From Candidatus Zhuqueibacterota bacterium (GTDB taxonomy: Bacteria > Zhuqueibacterota > Zhuqueibacteria > Residuimicrobiales > Krinioviventaceae), in the NCBI GenBank assembly GCA_016928775.1, contig JAFGKD010000090.1:19293-83292 (forward strand): a stretch of DNA of 64,000 bases. The letters are read 5' to 3'. A model generated the notes under the pieces. That model ran no database searches. It worked only from the letters and a program-made list of their open reading frames with translations, and was not told where the DNA came from. Positions within the stretch are counted from its first letter, which is position 1, and each line of letters opens with the position of its first letter. This document shows positions 1 through 8,838 of this stretch, in pieces. The position numbers and the translations under genes are program-made.

Positions 1-614
1 CCTTTGATCTTTTGCGTCTCTTCCATAATCTTGTTGACATTTTGACTCAATCCCGGCATCTGTGCCATCAGCGCCGCATTAAACTTGGCATACAACTGCT
101 CGTCAATTTTAATATCAGTTGTCGCCCAAATTTCAGACGTCATCGTGCCCATGGCCATCTCAATGGTTTGAATGTATTTTTGGCACTCCCACTTGCCGAT
201 TTTTTTCTTTTCGGATGTCGGCTTGACACTCACTTTGATGTCCATCATTTTGCCCATAAATTGCTGAAAGGCGGCCTGATCTTCAGCGGACATCTCTTTT
301 TCCTGATTTTTAACCATTTGAGTAAAATCCAGCGGCATGGTTGTCACAGTTTTCTTTTCATGGTCGGCAAAAGTCACGACCTGTTTCTCAAGATCGACGA
401 CAGTTTTTTGTTTCTCATTGCTGGTCATCATTTTTGTCTTGGTAATCCAGATTTCAACGATCAGATCTTGTGCCGGTTGATTCTGACCCATTGCTGAAAT
501 GGCATCAATATGCTGCTTTTGTTTCATATAAATATCAGAGTGAGCTATATGTGGCAGCAACACAAGAATGCTGAATAGCCCGACAGTCCATCCCATAAAA
601 AGTCGCCTGGTCAT
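1..614 (-). CDS. Exported DUF4412-like protein, 3' end cut by the window edge
   Basis: The reading frame starts at ATG 614 behind a strong AAGGAGAAGG ribosome site and runs off the left edge after 204 codons without a stop, so the C-terminus is missing. The first ~26 residues form a signal peptide (MTRRLFMGWTVG, then a hydrophobic stretch ending in HIAHS). The mature part alternates statements about a small-molecule or metal-like target: runs rich in Met, Lys and Gln, a KWECQKY segment and a pair of SEIWATTDI-type strands. This layout is what I know from the DUF4412 family of periplasmic proteins of unknown function. The family call rests on resemblance of the KWECQKY and SEIWATTDI region only. 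It is separated from miaA by 120 nt and probably has its own promoter. Confidence 0.6.
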   Translation of the reverse strand, partial: MTRRLFMGWTVGLFSILVLLPHIAHSDIYMKQKQHIDAISAMGQNQPAQDLIVEIWITKTKMMTSNEKQKTVVDLEKQVVTFADHEKKTVTTMPLDFTQMVKNQEKEMSAEDQAAFQQFMGKMMDIKVSVKPTSEKKKIGKWECQKYIQTIEMAMGTMTSEIWATTDIKIDEQLYAKFNAALMAQMPGLSQNVNKIMEETQKIK

Positions 615-679
615 CGTCCTTCTCCTTGTTAAAATAGATTAAAATGGTTTATGACATATTTTTTCGAGAATATCACAGC

Positions 680-694
680 GCGGCCGAAGGCCGC
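680..694. other. GC hairpin between miaA and the DUF4412-like gene
   Basis: A 6-bp perfect stem (GCGGCC, loop GAA, GGCCGC) lies 41 nt beyond the miaA stop codon. No T-run follows on the minus strand, so it is not a canonical intrinsic terminator. It may protect the mutL-miaA transcript 3' end or assist Rho-dependent termination. Confidence 0.35.
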
Positions 695-735
695 AGCCAA
701 AGTATAATAAATACTCTAACAGACTGATTCAGGTA

Positions 736-1686
736 TCATTCCCGGTCTGCAACTAATTTAGTTAAAATTTTTTTTTGTATATCACCTGGGCTCTTATTTT
801 CGATATCCATCCAATGAATTCGCAAATCGCGTCGAAACCAGGTGAGTTGGCGTTTCGCAAAACGGCGGGTATTCTGTTTTATGGTCTGTATCATGGTAGC
901 ATAATCCAGGGTGCCGGCCAGGTAGTCAAACACTTCTTGATAGCCGACGGTACGTAGCGCATTAAGCTTTGGTCCATATCCCATTTTTTGCAGATTTTTT
1001 ACCTCCTCAACGAGTCCTGCAGCGATCATCTGATCAACACGATCATCAATACGGCGATAAAGTATTTCACGAGCCCTGGACAGGCCGATAAAAACCGGCA
1101 CAAAGTCCGCCGCTTTCTCCTCGCCCTGACGATACGCAGAAATCGGTCGGCCGGATAACTCCCATACCTCCAGGGCCCGCACAATCCTTTGCGTGTCATT
1201 GGGGTGTAAGCGTTCTGCGGTGACCGGATCTACTCTTTTAAGTAGATGAAAAACCTTCTCATTGCCGACATTGCGAATCTGTTGCCGCCATTTTTCTTTC
1301 ACTGCGGGATCGGACATTTTGGGTGCAAACAAGCCCTCGACAAGCGCCCGAATATAAAATCCTGACCCGCCGACAACAATCGCTCTTTTATGTCTTGATT
1401 GAATTTGGCGAATACAAATGCGCGCTTCGCGACCGTACTGGCCGGCGCTATAGTTCTGATCCGGGTAACATATATCAATAAAATGGTGCGGTACGCGATC
1501 ACGTTCTGTTTGAGTCGGTTTGGCGGTGCCGATATCAAGATACTTGTAAATCTGACGGGAATCGGCGGAGACAATCTCGCCATCGAGATGTTCAGCCACG
1601 TCCAGCGACAGCTCTGTTTTACCGACAGCCGTCGGGCCAATGATGAACAGAACCTTATGTGCGCGCAAATCTGTCGTCAAATTCAT
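736..1686 (-). CDS. miaA: tRNA dimethylallyltransferase MiaA
   Basis: MiaA transfers a dimethylallyl group from DMAPP to N6 of A37 in tRNAs that read codons starting with U. The 316-residue protein has the P-loop GPTAVGKT at residues 17-24, the conserved DSRQIY segment with the catalytic Asp near residue 42, GTAKPT just after it, and the GGSGFYI substrate loop near residue 105. Length is normal for the family. The ATG start lies inside the end of mutL (32-bp overlap), so the two are translationally linked on one transcript. A mutL-miaA pair is a common bacterial arrangement. Confidence 0.96.
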   Translation of the reverse strand: MNLTTDLRAHKVLFIIGPTAVGKTELSLDVAEHLDGEIVSADSRQIYKYLDIGTAKPTQTERDRVPHHFIDICYPDQNYSAGQYGREARICIRQIQSRHKRAIVVGGSGFYIRALVEGLFAPKMSDPAVKEKWRQQIRNVGNEKVFHLLKRVDPVTAERLHPNDTQRIVRALEVWELSGRPISAYRQGEEKAADFVPVFIGLSRAREILYRRIDDRVDQMIAAGLVEEVKNLQKMGYGPKLNALRTVGYQEVFDYLAGTLDYATMIQTIKQNTRRFAKRQLTWFRRDLRIHWMDIENKSPGDIQKKILTKLVADRE

Positions 1687-3451
1687 CCAAAGAAAAAGTA
1701 ATCATGGTTGGGCGTCCGTGCGGACAAAAATAGGGTGTTTCACAGGCGAAAAGTTGATCAACCAGGGCATGCATTTCATCACTTGTTAATCTGTCACCGC
1801 TCATAATAGAAGCGCGGCACGCCACACTTTTAGCGACACGCTCCTGCATATCAATTTCAGTGCCAATCTTGAGTTTATATTCGTCCAAAATCTCCGGCAA
1901 AATCCTTTCCTCATTGCGTATACGCATACCGGCAGGAATACCTTCGACAACAACAGTGCGGCCACCAAATCCTTTTAAAATAAAGCCAATATTTTCCAGC
2001 AATGACAAAATATCCAGCAGCATGGCATGATCTTCCGCAGATAATTCCAGTGTGAGTGGAAACAGCAACTGCTGCGACGGTGCTTCCTTTTTCTGCATTC
2101 TTTTTTTGACTTTTTCATAGGTAATGCGTTCGTGTGCAGCATGCTGATCAATGACAACCAGACCGCTTTTGATCTGCGACAAGATATATTTGTTATGCAG
2201 CTGCCACATCAGTGACCGCTCGGATTCTTGTCTGCCTCCTTGTGACCTTGACGATGTTACTGCCGAGTCGTTCCACTCGTTGTCGGCCTGGGATGCCGAA
2301 TCCTGAGGTGACGCATAGATTGCTGCAGGCGGTGCATCAAAATCGAGAGTTGCCTGTTGGCTGTTGAAATTCTTCAACTCATCAATTAACGACGCGCGAA
2401 ATCTCGACCGCTTTCGTGGAAACGATTTCAAATCCTCCGGCTTGATGTCGGGGACAATCTGGTCGGACATCAGCGCGCGTTTTACAGCGCCGCGTACCAG
2501 AGAAAAAAGCATGTGCTGATCGGCGAACTTTATCTCACTTTTTGTTGGATGAACATTCACGTCGATGCGTTCCGGATCAATTTCAAAAAAGAGAATGTAG
2601 ATAGGAAAGCGGCCTTTGGGCAGCAGCTCGCCATAGCCGGACACGACCGCCGCCGACAAAGTTCTGTCGTAAATAAAGCGCGAATTGACGTAAAAATATT
2701 GTTCGCCGCGAGATTTGCGAACAATTTCATAATTACCGAGAAATCCTGTCACCTTGAACACAACGTTTTCTTCTGAAATAGGTAACAAATTTTCGCCGAC
2801 GTGTTTACCCAATACCTCGGCAATCCGATGCTGTGCATCGGTTTTTTTCAGGCTATAGATCTGTTTATCATCGTGAAACAGGGTAAATTCGATGTGCGGA
2901 TGCGCCAGTGTGAACCGGCTGAGCACGCCCAAAATATGTCGATACTCCGTGGCTGTCGCGCGTAAAAATTTGCGTCGCGCCGGAGTGTTGAAAAAGATAT
3001 TTTTGACAGCCACCGAGGTCCCAGCGTTGCCGCCGACGCTAGCGATATTCGATACAGCACCGGCATCAATGTTGATCTGCGTCCCTTCGATGTCGTCGCG
3101 CTGTACGGTTTTCATCTCGACTCGTGAGACCGATGCGATACTGGCTAATGCTTCTCCGCGAAATCCAAGACTCGTCACCCGTTCGACATCTTGAAAATTG
3201 TGAATCTTTGACGTCGCGTGCCGTTGAAATGACATGATGGCATCTTGTTCGCTCATACCCAAACCATTGTCAATAACCTGGATGAGCGTCTTACCGCCAT
3301 CTTTAAGGATAACCGTAATACAATCAGCATCGGCATCGATGGAATTTTCGATCAGCTCTTTGACAACGGATGAAGGACGATCAATAACCTCACCAGCGGC
3401 GATTTTATTGATGACATGTTCGGATAATATTTGTATTTTAGGATCGTCCAC
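1655..3451 (-). CDS. mutL: DNA mismatch repair protein MutL (endonuclease type)
   Basis: MutL couples mismatch recognition by MutS to strand incision. The N-terminal GHKL ATPase is intact: KELIENSIDA at 31-40, DNGLGM at 61-66 and GFRGEAL at 96-102. A low-complexity linker spans about 340-415. The C-terminal dimerisation domain holds the endonuclease motif DQHAAHERITYE at 435-446, which matches DQHAx2Ex4E, together with ACRASI (544-549) and CPHGRPT (576-582), which complete the metal site. This is therefore the nicking MutL used where no MutH or Dam system exists. The start is GTG 3451 with GAGG a few bases upstream. It is the first gene of the mutL-miaA operon. Confidence 0.97.
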   Translation of the reverse strand: MDDPKIQILSEHVINKIAAGEVIDRPSSVVKELIENSIDADADCITVILKDGGKTLIQVIDNGLGMSEQDAIMSFQRHATSKIHNFQDVERVTSLGFRGEALASIASVSRVEMKTVQRDDIEGTQINIDAGAVSNIASVGGNAGTSVAVKNIFFNTPARRKFLRATATEYRHILGVLSRFTLAHPHIEFTLFHDDKQIYSLKKTDAQHRIAEVLGKHVGENLLPISEENVVFKVTGFLGNYEIVRKSRGEQYFYVNSRFIYDRTLSAAVVSGYGELLPKGRFPIYILFFEIDPERIDVNVHPTKSEIKFADQHMLFSLVRGAVKRALMSDQIVPDIKPEDLKSFPRKRSRFRASLIDELKNFNSQQATLDFDAPPAAIYASPQDSASQADNEWNDSAVTSSRSQGGRQESERSLMWQLHNKYILSQIKSGLVVIDQHAAHERITYEKVKKRMQKKEAPSQQLLFPLTLELSAEDHAMLLDILSLLENIGFILKGFGGRTVVVEGIPAGMRIRNEERILPEILDEYKLKIGTEIDMQERVAKSVACRASIMSGDRLTSDEMHALVDQLFACETPYFCPHGRPTMITFSLDEFDDRFART

Positions 3452-3480
3452 GTCAGCCTCTTTATAAAGTATGCAGGTAA

Positions 3481-3509
3481 ATTATACCTAAAAAGATATA
3501 AACATTCAA
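3481..3509 (-). promoter_or_regulatory. Sigma70-type promoter for mutL-miaA
   Basis: Read on the minus strand, TTGAAT (3509-3504), a 17-bp spacer and a perfect TATAAT (3486-3481) stand 30 nt upstream of the mutL GTG. The box match and spacing are close to ideal. Confidence 0.7.
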
Positions 3510-3638
3510 GGAATTATTCATCGGTTTAAAACGAGCGAGTTGGCTCTTTTGTCCCGTTTGTATCTTGGTCGACTGATGCTCGCGAATCCTTTCCTTGTCG
3601 GCAGAGCTGGACACAATTAAAGGAAAAAAAAACAATAA

Positions 3639-4205
3639 AGCCAAACAGACAATATTTTCTCAAATCAGCTTTATCCGGTTTTTGTCAGTCGTCTGCAATC
3701 CTTTTTTATCGGCAAAGATGCGCGTGATCTCGATGACCTGCTTCAGGACGTGTATGTTTACAAAAGCGATTATAAGGTGCAAAATTTAGCCCTATGGGTG
3801 CCGCTCGCGACGATTGAATTTGCTATTCTCGATCTGTTGGGACGTATCGCCGGAAAATCAATGGGGGAATGGATTGGTGATATTTACAATACCAAAGTTG
3901 CTGTTTATCAGGCCAACAATTATCGCGGCAAAACCGCAGAAGAATCCATTGAACTCATTAAAAAAGATGTAGCCGAGATTCAGGCCAAGGCGCTGAAATT
4001 TAAAATCGGTGGTCGCATGAGCAACAATGCTGAAAATCCGCCAGGGCGCACAGAAAAATTGATCCCCCTGGTGCGTCAATCTTTTGGTGATGACATGGTC
4101 ATATATGCCGATTCCAACGGATCATACACCACCGATGAAGCTATCCGTATCGGTCGCATTCTGGAAAAGTGCCGCATTGATTTTTATAAAGAACCGGTGA
4201 AATAA
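3639..4205 (+). pseudogene. Remnant of a mandelate racemase / muconate lactonizing enzyme family gene
   Basis: An open frame with no credible start (preceded in frame by a stop at 3636) encodes an internal piece of an enolase-superfamily enzyme. Recognisable parts are the FFIGKDARDLDDLL helix, the WVPLATIEFAILDLLGR helix of the capping domain, the KFKIGGRM segment (K-x-K-type catalytic lysine region) and YADSNGSY, where D and N are the first metal-ligand region. It stops at FYKEPVK, exactly where the second metal-binding Glu strand (EEP) should continue into the barrel. Both the N-terminal ~100 residues and the C-terminal half are absent, so it cannot be functional. It lies on the plus strand between minus-strand mutL and the next plus gene. 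The original substrate cannot be told. Confidence 0.75.
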
Positions 4206-4392
4206 AAATATTTTTACGGATTTTTCCCAATTTTTCGTATGTTAAATGTAAGTAAACGAGGATTCAATCGAGCTGAAAGGCGCTTTGATATTCCTGCACC
4301 AGATTATCCTCCACAGAACCACATCCAAGTCTTGCGCGATGTTACAAGTGAAATTTACTAAACTATGAACTACTTACCTTAGGGAGTAAGTC

Positions 4393-5517
4393 ATGAAAAA
4401 AATTACAGTATTTGTGGTGCTCGTTTCAATGCTGTTCGTTACAACCAGTTTTGCCAAGGTTTATACTCAACTGGTTCTGGTGAGTAACGAAAACGGCGTA
4501 CTTGTGGTGGACGTTCAGGCAAAAAGCGATGATGGTGAGCCATTGATCAGCCTGTACCGTGGTGCATTTAAAATTTCCGAGACGCTTGAAAAGCGAGTGA
4601 CATTTGTCGGTTTTGACAATCTTGTATTCACATCTCCGGATTATAAAACACAAATCGGCTATAGTTCGGATTACAGAAAATTTTACTGGGTTTACACCTA
4701 CAACACTGGTAATGCTGGCCCGTACGCTTCAATTCCAGAGGATTGGCTCAGCGTTTTGCGCGTACGGATCATATATAACACCGCGGATGAAATTGCATCG
4801 CTCTCATGGGCTGGATCACCCTCTTACTTGGTGCTGGATGAAAACGGTAAAGATATTACTGGCGATTATATGCCGATTCCACCTGAGCTGCAAGACTTTC
4901 CACTGCCAGTCGAGATGAGTGTTTACTCGGCCAATATCGAGAACAACACAGCGGTTGTCAAATGGCGAACTGAAAGCGAACTCAATAATCTTGGTTTTAA
5001 TGTTTACCGAAGCGAAAATGAAGAGAGCGGATTCGTCAGACTGACCGGGGAGCTGATTCGCGGTCAAGGTTCGACATCTACACCTCATGATTATCAATAT
5101 ATTGACAAGAGTATTTTGCCCAAAGTAGATTATTGGTATGCCATCGAAACCATTTCGCTGGACGGCTTGAGTACATTTTATGGTCCTTTTCCAGCGACAG
5201 TATCGAGCGCCATCGCCAGTGGAACACCGGAGATGCCGGTCAACTTTATGCTGCGACAAAATTATCCAAATCCATTCAATCCGGAAACGCAGATTCGTTA
5301 TGAACTGTCAGCTGCGAGTGATGTCAAATTGACGATTTATGATATTTTAGGCAATGAAATCGTCTCATTGGTTGACGGACATCAGGTGGCCGGCAGATAT
5401 AGTGTAGCATGGGACGGCACGGCCAGAAATGGCCAACGGCTTGAATCCGGCATTTTCATCTATGAGTTGCGTGCCGGTGAACAGGTCTTTTATCATAAAA
5501 TGACGATGATCAAATAG
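4393..5517 (+). CDS. Secreted protein with C-terminal type IX-like sorting domain
   Basis: The 374-residue protein starts at ATG 4393 behind AGGGAG. Residues 1-22 are a signal peptide (MKKITVFVVLVSMLF, cleavage near SFA). Residues ~25-165 form a beta-rich module that I cannot assign. Residues ~170-265 look like a fibronectin-like fold with the phrase NNLGFNVYRSE, common in FCB secreted proteins. The final ~85 residues are a FlgD-like/Por sorting domain with NYPNPFNPETQIRYEL, VKLTIYDILGNEIVSL and a closing beta-hairpin. Such tails direct cell-surface export in bacteria with type IX secretion. No export-machine gene lies in the window. It is monocistronic, with a terminator right after it. Function of the passenger is unknown. 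Confidence 0.85.
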   Translation: MKKITVFVVLVSMLFVTTSFAKVYTQLVLVSNENGVLVVDVQAKSDDGEPLISLYRGAFKISETLEKRVTFVGFDNLVFTSPDYKTQIGYSSDYRKFYWVYTYNTGNAGPYASIPEDWLSVLRVRIIYNTADEIASLSWAGSPSYLVLDENGKDITGDYMPIPPELQDFPLPVEMSVYSANIENNTAVVKWRTESELNNLGFNVYRSENEESGFVRLTGELIRGQGSTSTPHDYQYIDKSILPKVDYWYAIETISLDGLSTFYGPFPATVSSAIASGTPEMPVNFMLRQNYPNPFNPETQIRYELSAASDVKLTIYDILGNEIVSLVDGHQVAGRYSVAWDGTARNGQRLESGIFIYELRAGEQVFYHKMTMIK

Positions 5518-5540
5518 CGTCCGCACTTTTTTCACGATAA

Positions 5541-5572
5541 AAGCCGTCTCGCAAATCGAGACGGCTTTTTTT
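5541..5572 (+). terminator. Intrinsic terminator after the secreted protein gene
   Basis: An 11-bp perfect stem AAGCCGTCTCG / CGAGACGGCTT with loop CAAAT is followed by seven T. It lies 23 nt after the stop. Because the next gene converges from the other strand and ends at 5571, the hairpin may also serve that gene, though the T-run on the minus side is only three to four bases. Confidence 0.9.
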
Positions 5573-6689
5573 ATGAGACAATTTTTTTCTTTTCCAGAAA
5601 GCCGAACTCTTGTTCAAAGTTCGGCGTGAAAACACCTTTGCCAATGTTGCGGCGAATATCGCTAATTTTCCAAAATGTTCCTGTTTCGATTTCATCCTTG
5701 GGCCAAATGAATGGCCCATCATGAAATCCTCGAAACGTATAGACCAACTCACTTTCAATTTCGTTTTTCATGATATACATATAAAGTGGTTCATGGGGTA
5801 TCTTGTCGACACCAAGCTCTTCCTTGATCTCGCGCAGGACTGCATCGTTGATCTTTTCGCCACTGGAAACGTGACCTCCAACCGATGTATCCCATTTTCC
5901 GGGCTGTATCTTTTTAGATGACGCCCGCTTTTGCAGCCAAAGCTGGCCGCGCGAATTAAAAACATGCACGTGCACGACCGGATGTAAAAGCGCGGGATTG
6001 CCATGGCACAGCGTTCGCGGTGCTTTGCCAACAACTTTGCCATGCGGTGTGACTATGTCGAACCACTCGTCATTTTTGTACTGCTGCATGAATGCGCGCT
6101 GATTCATTTTGGTTTTGATAAATTGCCACACAAAAACCAGAACAAGCATAATATAAAACAAACCACCACTGACAAACGCCCAAATTTCTTTGCGCCGGAG
6201 ATAACCTGGCGTGCCCGGCTCACCGACAGAAACCGCTGTGAGGACGATCAAAATTATGTGCGCGAGCAGCAGCCAAAAGAGTCCATGCAACATACGTCGC
6301 ATCATGAACAACTGCTGGTCGCCAAGCTCCATACCTTTCATGTAGCGTTGCGACATGCGGATGAGCAGCGGATTTTTTGTAAAAACGGTTACGCCGATTA
6401 AAATGACAAAAATCAACTCGATGATCGCTGGTTTGATGAGGATAAACACAGGATTCGCAAATAGCACGGATATCCCGCCGAGCGCTGCGATCAGAATCAT
6501 GTCCAATAGCGCAAATCTATCAATCCTTTTTTCTCGAAAAAAAATAAAAATCAGATAAATAAAACTAAAACCAAGAGCGATAACGAGACCGGTCAATAAA
6601 TCAAATAATTCATCGGCAATGATAAAAATAAAAAGTGGAATAAAGCCAACAGCGAGGTTTTTGAGCAGGGTTCTGCGATCCATAGCCAT
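5571..6689 (-). CDS. Fusion of a septation-A/VC0807-like membrane domain with a Nudix hydrolase
   Basis: The 372-residue protein has two clear parts. Residues ~10-200 hold about five or six membrane segments; the FTKNPLLIRMSQRY phrase and segment spacing recall the intracellular septation protein A (YciB) / VC0807 membrane family. Residues ~215-372 are a Nudix domain that begins EWFDIVTPHGKVVG, as in the YfcD/IPP-isomerase-like subgroup. The Nudix box is perfect (GHVSSGE, then seven residues, REIKEELGV). The active site should face the cytoplasm, tethered to the inner membrane. Substrate is unknown; a lipid-linked or envelope nucleotide diphosphate is only a guess. Two start codons (6689 and 6683) are equally possible. 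Confidence 0.85.
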   Translation of the reverse strand: MAMDRRTLLKNLAVGFIPLFIFIIADELFDLLTGLVIALGFSFIYLIFIFFREKRIDRFALLDMILIAALGGISVLFANPVFILIKPAIIELIFVILIGVTVFTKNPLLIRMSQRYMKGMELGDQQLFMMRRMLHGLFWLLLAHIILIVLTAVSVGEPGTPGYLRRKEIWAFVSGGLFYIMLVLVFVWQFIKTKMNQRAFMQQYKNDEWFDIVTPHGKVVGKAPRTLCHGNPALLHPVVHVHVFNSRGQLWLQKRASSKKIQPGKWDTSVGGHVSSGEKINDAVLREIKEELGVDKIPHEPLYMYIMKNEIESELVYTFRGFHDGPFIWPKDEIETGTFWKISDIRRNIGKGVFTPNFEQEFGFLEKKKIVS

Positions 6690-6807
6690 CCATCTTCAAT
6701 TGTCAATTTGATGCTTAAACTACGGAAAGCTGAACAAAGAAGCAAGAAATTGCCGAATGCGAAATAGCATTGTGTAGTTCGGTGAGCACGAGAAACGTAT
6801 GGTGATG

Positions 6808-7962
6808 TCAATCAACATACAACCGCGGAACTCTCGTATTGATATTCGTTAAAATTTCATACGGAATTGTTCCGGCCCATTCAGCCAGGTCTTCTACACG
6901 GATCGGAACACCATCTTGTTCGCCAATGAGCAGCACATCATCATTATTGTAGGCGCTGTCGGCACCAATATCGACAACTATTTGATCCATTGAAATGCTG
7001 CCGACCACCGGGTAGCGTTTCCCTCGAATGCCGACGTAAGCTTTGTGTGACATGCTGCGAAAATACCCGTCGCCATATCCTACGGGAACCGTGACGGCGC
7101 GTGTATTGTGGTCGGTTTGCCACGTCGAGCCATAACCGACTGGATGGCCGGGGGTGATCACTTTGAAATAGACAACACGTGACTTCCAGGTCAACGCCGG
7201 TTTGACATTCACAGTGCGCTGCACTTCTTTAGATGGATAAACTCCATAAAGTAAAATTCCGGGACGCACCATGTCGAACGTTGCCTCTCGAAGTTGCAGG
7301 ATGGCACCGGAATTGGCGGCATGCACCAGCGGGGGGCGTTCCACGGCGCGCTTTTCATAAAAAGACAGGACGCTTTCAAAACGCTCGAGCTGCTGCCGCG
7401 CATGACTCAGGTCGGCATTTTCCGCATTGGCAAAGTGGGTGTAAATGCCTTCAATGCAAACATGAGAACAACGAAGTGACTCGGTCAAAAAACCTTCAGC
7501 GCTGTAATAGTGCACGCCAATGCGTTCCATGCCGGTATCGATTTTAAGATGCACCTTGGCCCTCATCCCCAGTTCATGCGCTGCACTTTCAATAGCTTGT
7601 AACTTGGTGATGGAAGAGGCGGTGATCGTCAGATCAAAATTAAGAAAATGTGGAATCTGATTCCCAAGCACGCCCCCGAGCACGAGAATAGGAATAGTGA
7701 TGCCTGATTCTCTCAACAATATACCTTCCTCCAAAACCGCAACGCCAATGTAGTCCGCCCCAAGCTCTTGGAAAAATTGCGCAACGCGCACCAGGCCATG
7801 GCCATAGGCGTTGGCCTTTAAAATGGGCATCATCCTGGCAGGTGTAACCTGTTGTTTTATTGCTGTGAAATTCTCCCGCAGTCGCGAGAGATTCACCTCA
7901 ACGAGCGTTGGGCGTATAACATCTGTGCTCGTACTGATAGTCGCATGATTAATGGGTTGCAT
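6808..7962 (-). CDS. alr: Alanine racemase
   Basis: Alr makes D-alanine for peptidoglycan using PLP. The 384-residue protein shows the PLP lysine in LKANAYGHG (Lys49), the barrel strands through GIYTHFANAE and the C-terminal domain with VPVGYGDGYFRS, which carries the catalytic Tyr, and SMDQIVVDI. The short N-terminal extension (about 18 residues before VEVNL) is unremarkable. It overlaps the upstream phosphoesterase gene by 14 bp and is the last gene of a dnaG-phosphoesterase-alr run. Confidence 0.97.
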   Translation of the reverse strand: MQPINHATISTSTDVIRPTLVEVNLSRLRENFTAIKQQVTPARMMPILKANAYGHGLVRVAQFFQELGADYIGVAVLEEGILLRESGITIPILVLGGVLGNQIPHFLNFDLTITASSITKLQAIESAAHELGMRAKVHLKIDTGMERIGVHYYSAEGFLTESLRCSHVCIEGIYTHFANAENADLSHARQQLERFESVLSFYEKRAVERPPLVHAANSGAILQLREATFDMVRPGILLYGVYPSKEVQRTVNVKPALTWKSRVVYFKVITPGHPVGYGSTWQTDHNTRAVTVPVGYGDGYFRSMSHKAYVGIRGKRYPVVGSISMDQIVVDIGADSAYNNDDVLLIGEQDGVPIRVEDLAEWAGTIPYEILTNINTRVPRLYVD

Positions 7963-8821
7963 TTTTTCCTTTTTTTAAAGTGAACAGAACAATTTCAGGC
8001 GGGCAATTATAACGAACCGGCACAGCGCTGGTGCCAACACCCGCCGAAGTGTATCCAGTCATTCCTCTATATGTCCAGAATCCCTTGACAAACCGACGCG
8101 GTGCCTTGACATTGGTAATAATGGGACCAATTTTTTTCAATCTGATTTGTCCGCCATGCGTGTGCCCGCACAGATAAAAGCCTATGCCGAGATGGGCTGC
8201 CTGCCGATAAATCTCGGCAGTGTGCGCCAGCAATATTTTGAAGACATCCGCCGGCACGTGCTGTGTTGCTTTGGGAAGGTCGTCCGCTTTGTCGTAATGC
8301 GGTTCATCGACACCAATGATGTAAATGCAATCCTCTCCTTTGCAGAGTCTAACAGATTCGTTGTTGAGGAGTCGCACACCCAGCTCGGATATGTGCAGCA
8401 TCAATTCTGGCGGATCATGGTTGCCGCGAACTGCGTAAATGCCATCTCTGGTGTGAGCGACCTGGAGAATGTCGTGTATTCTTTTCAGCACGAGGTCATA
8501 AGATCCCGTCAAGCGGTAACGATAATCGCCAAGTAATAGCAGAACATCTGCTGGTGCCTCCGCCAGCAGCTGCTTCATTTTTGGTATGATGTGCAGTTCG
8601 CTGTCAATATGTAAATCGCTCATCATCAGCAGCGTATAGCCATCAAAGGCGGGCGGGAGGTTGGCAAAGCTGATGTCATAATGCTCAAATTGAATATTAT
8701 GCGCGTTGCGCAAGCCACGTTTGTACAAGCCGAACAGGTGCAGGGTGAACCGAATCAGGTGTTTCGGCACCTTGAGGCGTTCATAAAAAATTTTCAAGCT
8801 CTTGCGAAATCGGCTCTTCAT
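7949..8821 (-). CDS. Calcineurin-like metallophosphoesterase (YkuE type)
   Basis: The 290-residue protein has the full metallophosphoesterase motif set: SDLHID, LLLGDY, GNHDPP and GHTHGGQ, which ligate two metal ions. The N-terminal ~45 residues are basic and amphipathic, without a clear signal peptide. The C-terminal APRRFVKG...SAGVGTSAVPVR region is typical of the YkuE/UDP-diacylglucosamine hydrolase-like membrane-associated group. A phospholipid or UDP-lipid substrate is an inference from that family. It is 17 nt downstream of dnaG and overlaps alr. Confidence 0.85.
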   Translation of the reverse strand: MKSRFRKSLKIFYERLKVPKHLIRFTLHLFGLYKRGLRNAHNIQFEHYDISFANLPPAFDGYTLLMMSDLHIDSELHIIPKMKQLLAEAPADVLLLLGDYRYRLTGSYDLVLKRIHDILQVAHTRDGIYAVRGNHDPPELMLHISELGVRLLNNESVRLCKGEDCIYIIGVDEPHYDKADDLPKATQHVPADVFKILLAHTAEIYRQAAHLGIGFYLCGHTHGGQIRLKKIGPIITNVKAPRRFVKGFWTYRGMTGYTSAGVGTSAVPVRYNCPPEIVLFTLKKGKNATH

Positions 8822-8838
8822 GTGCCTCCGTTGCGGAT

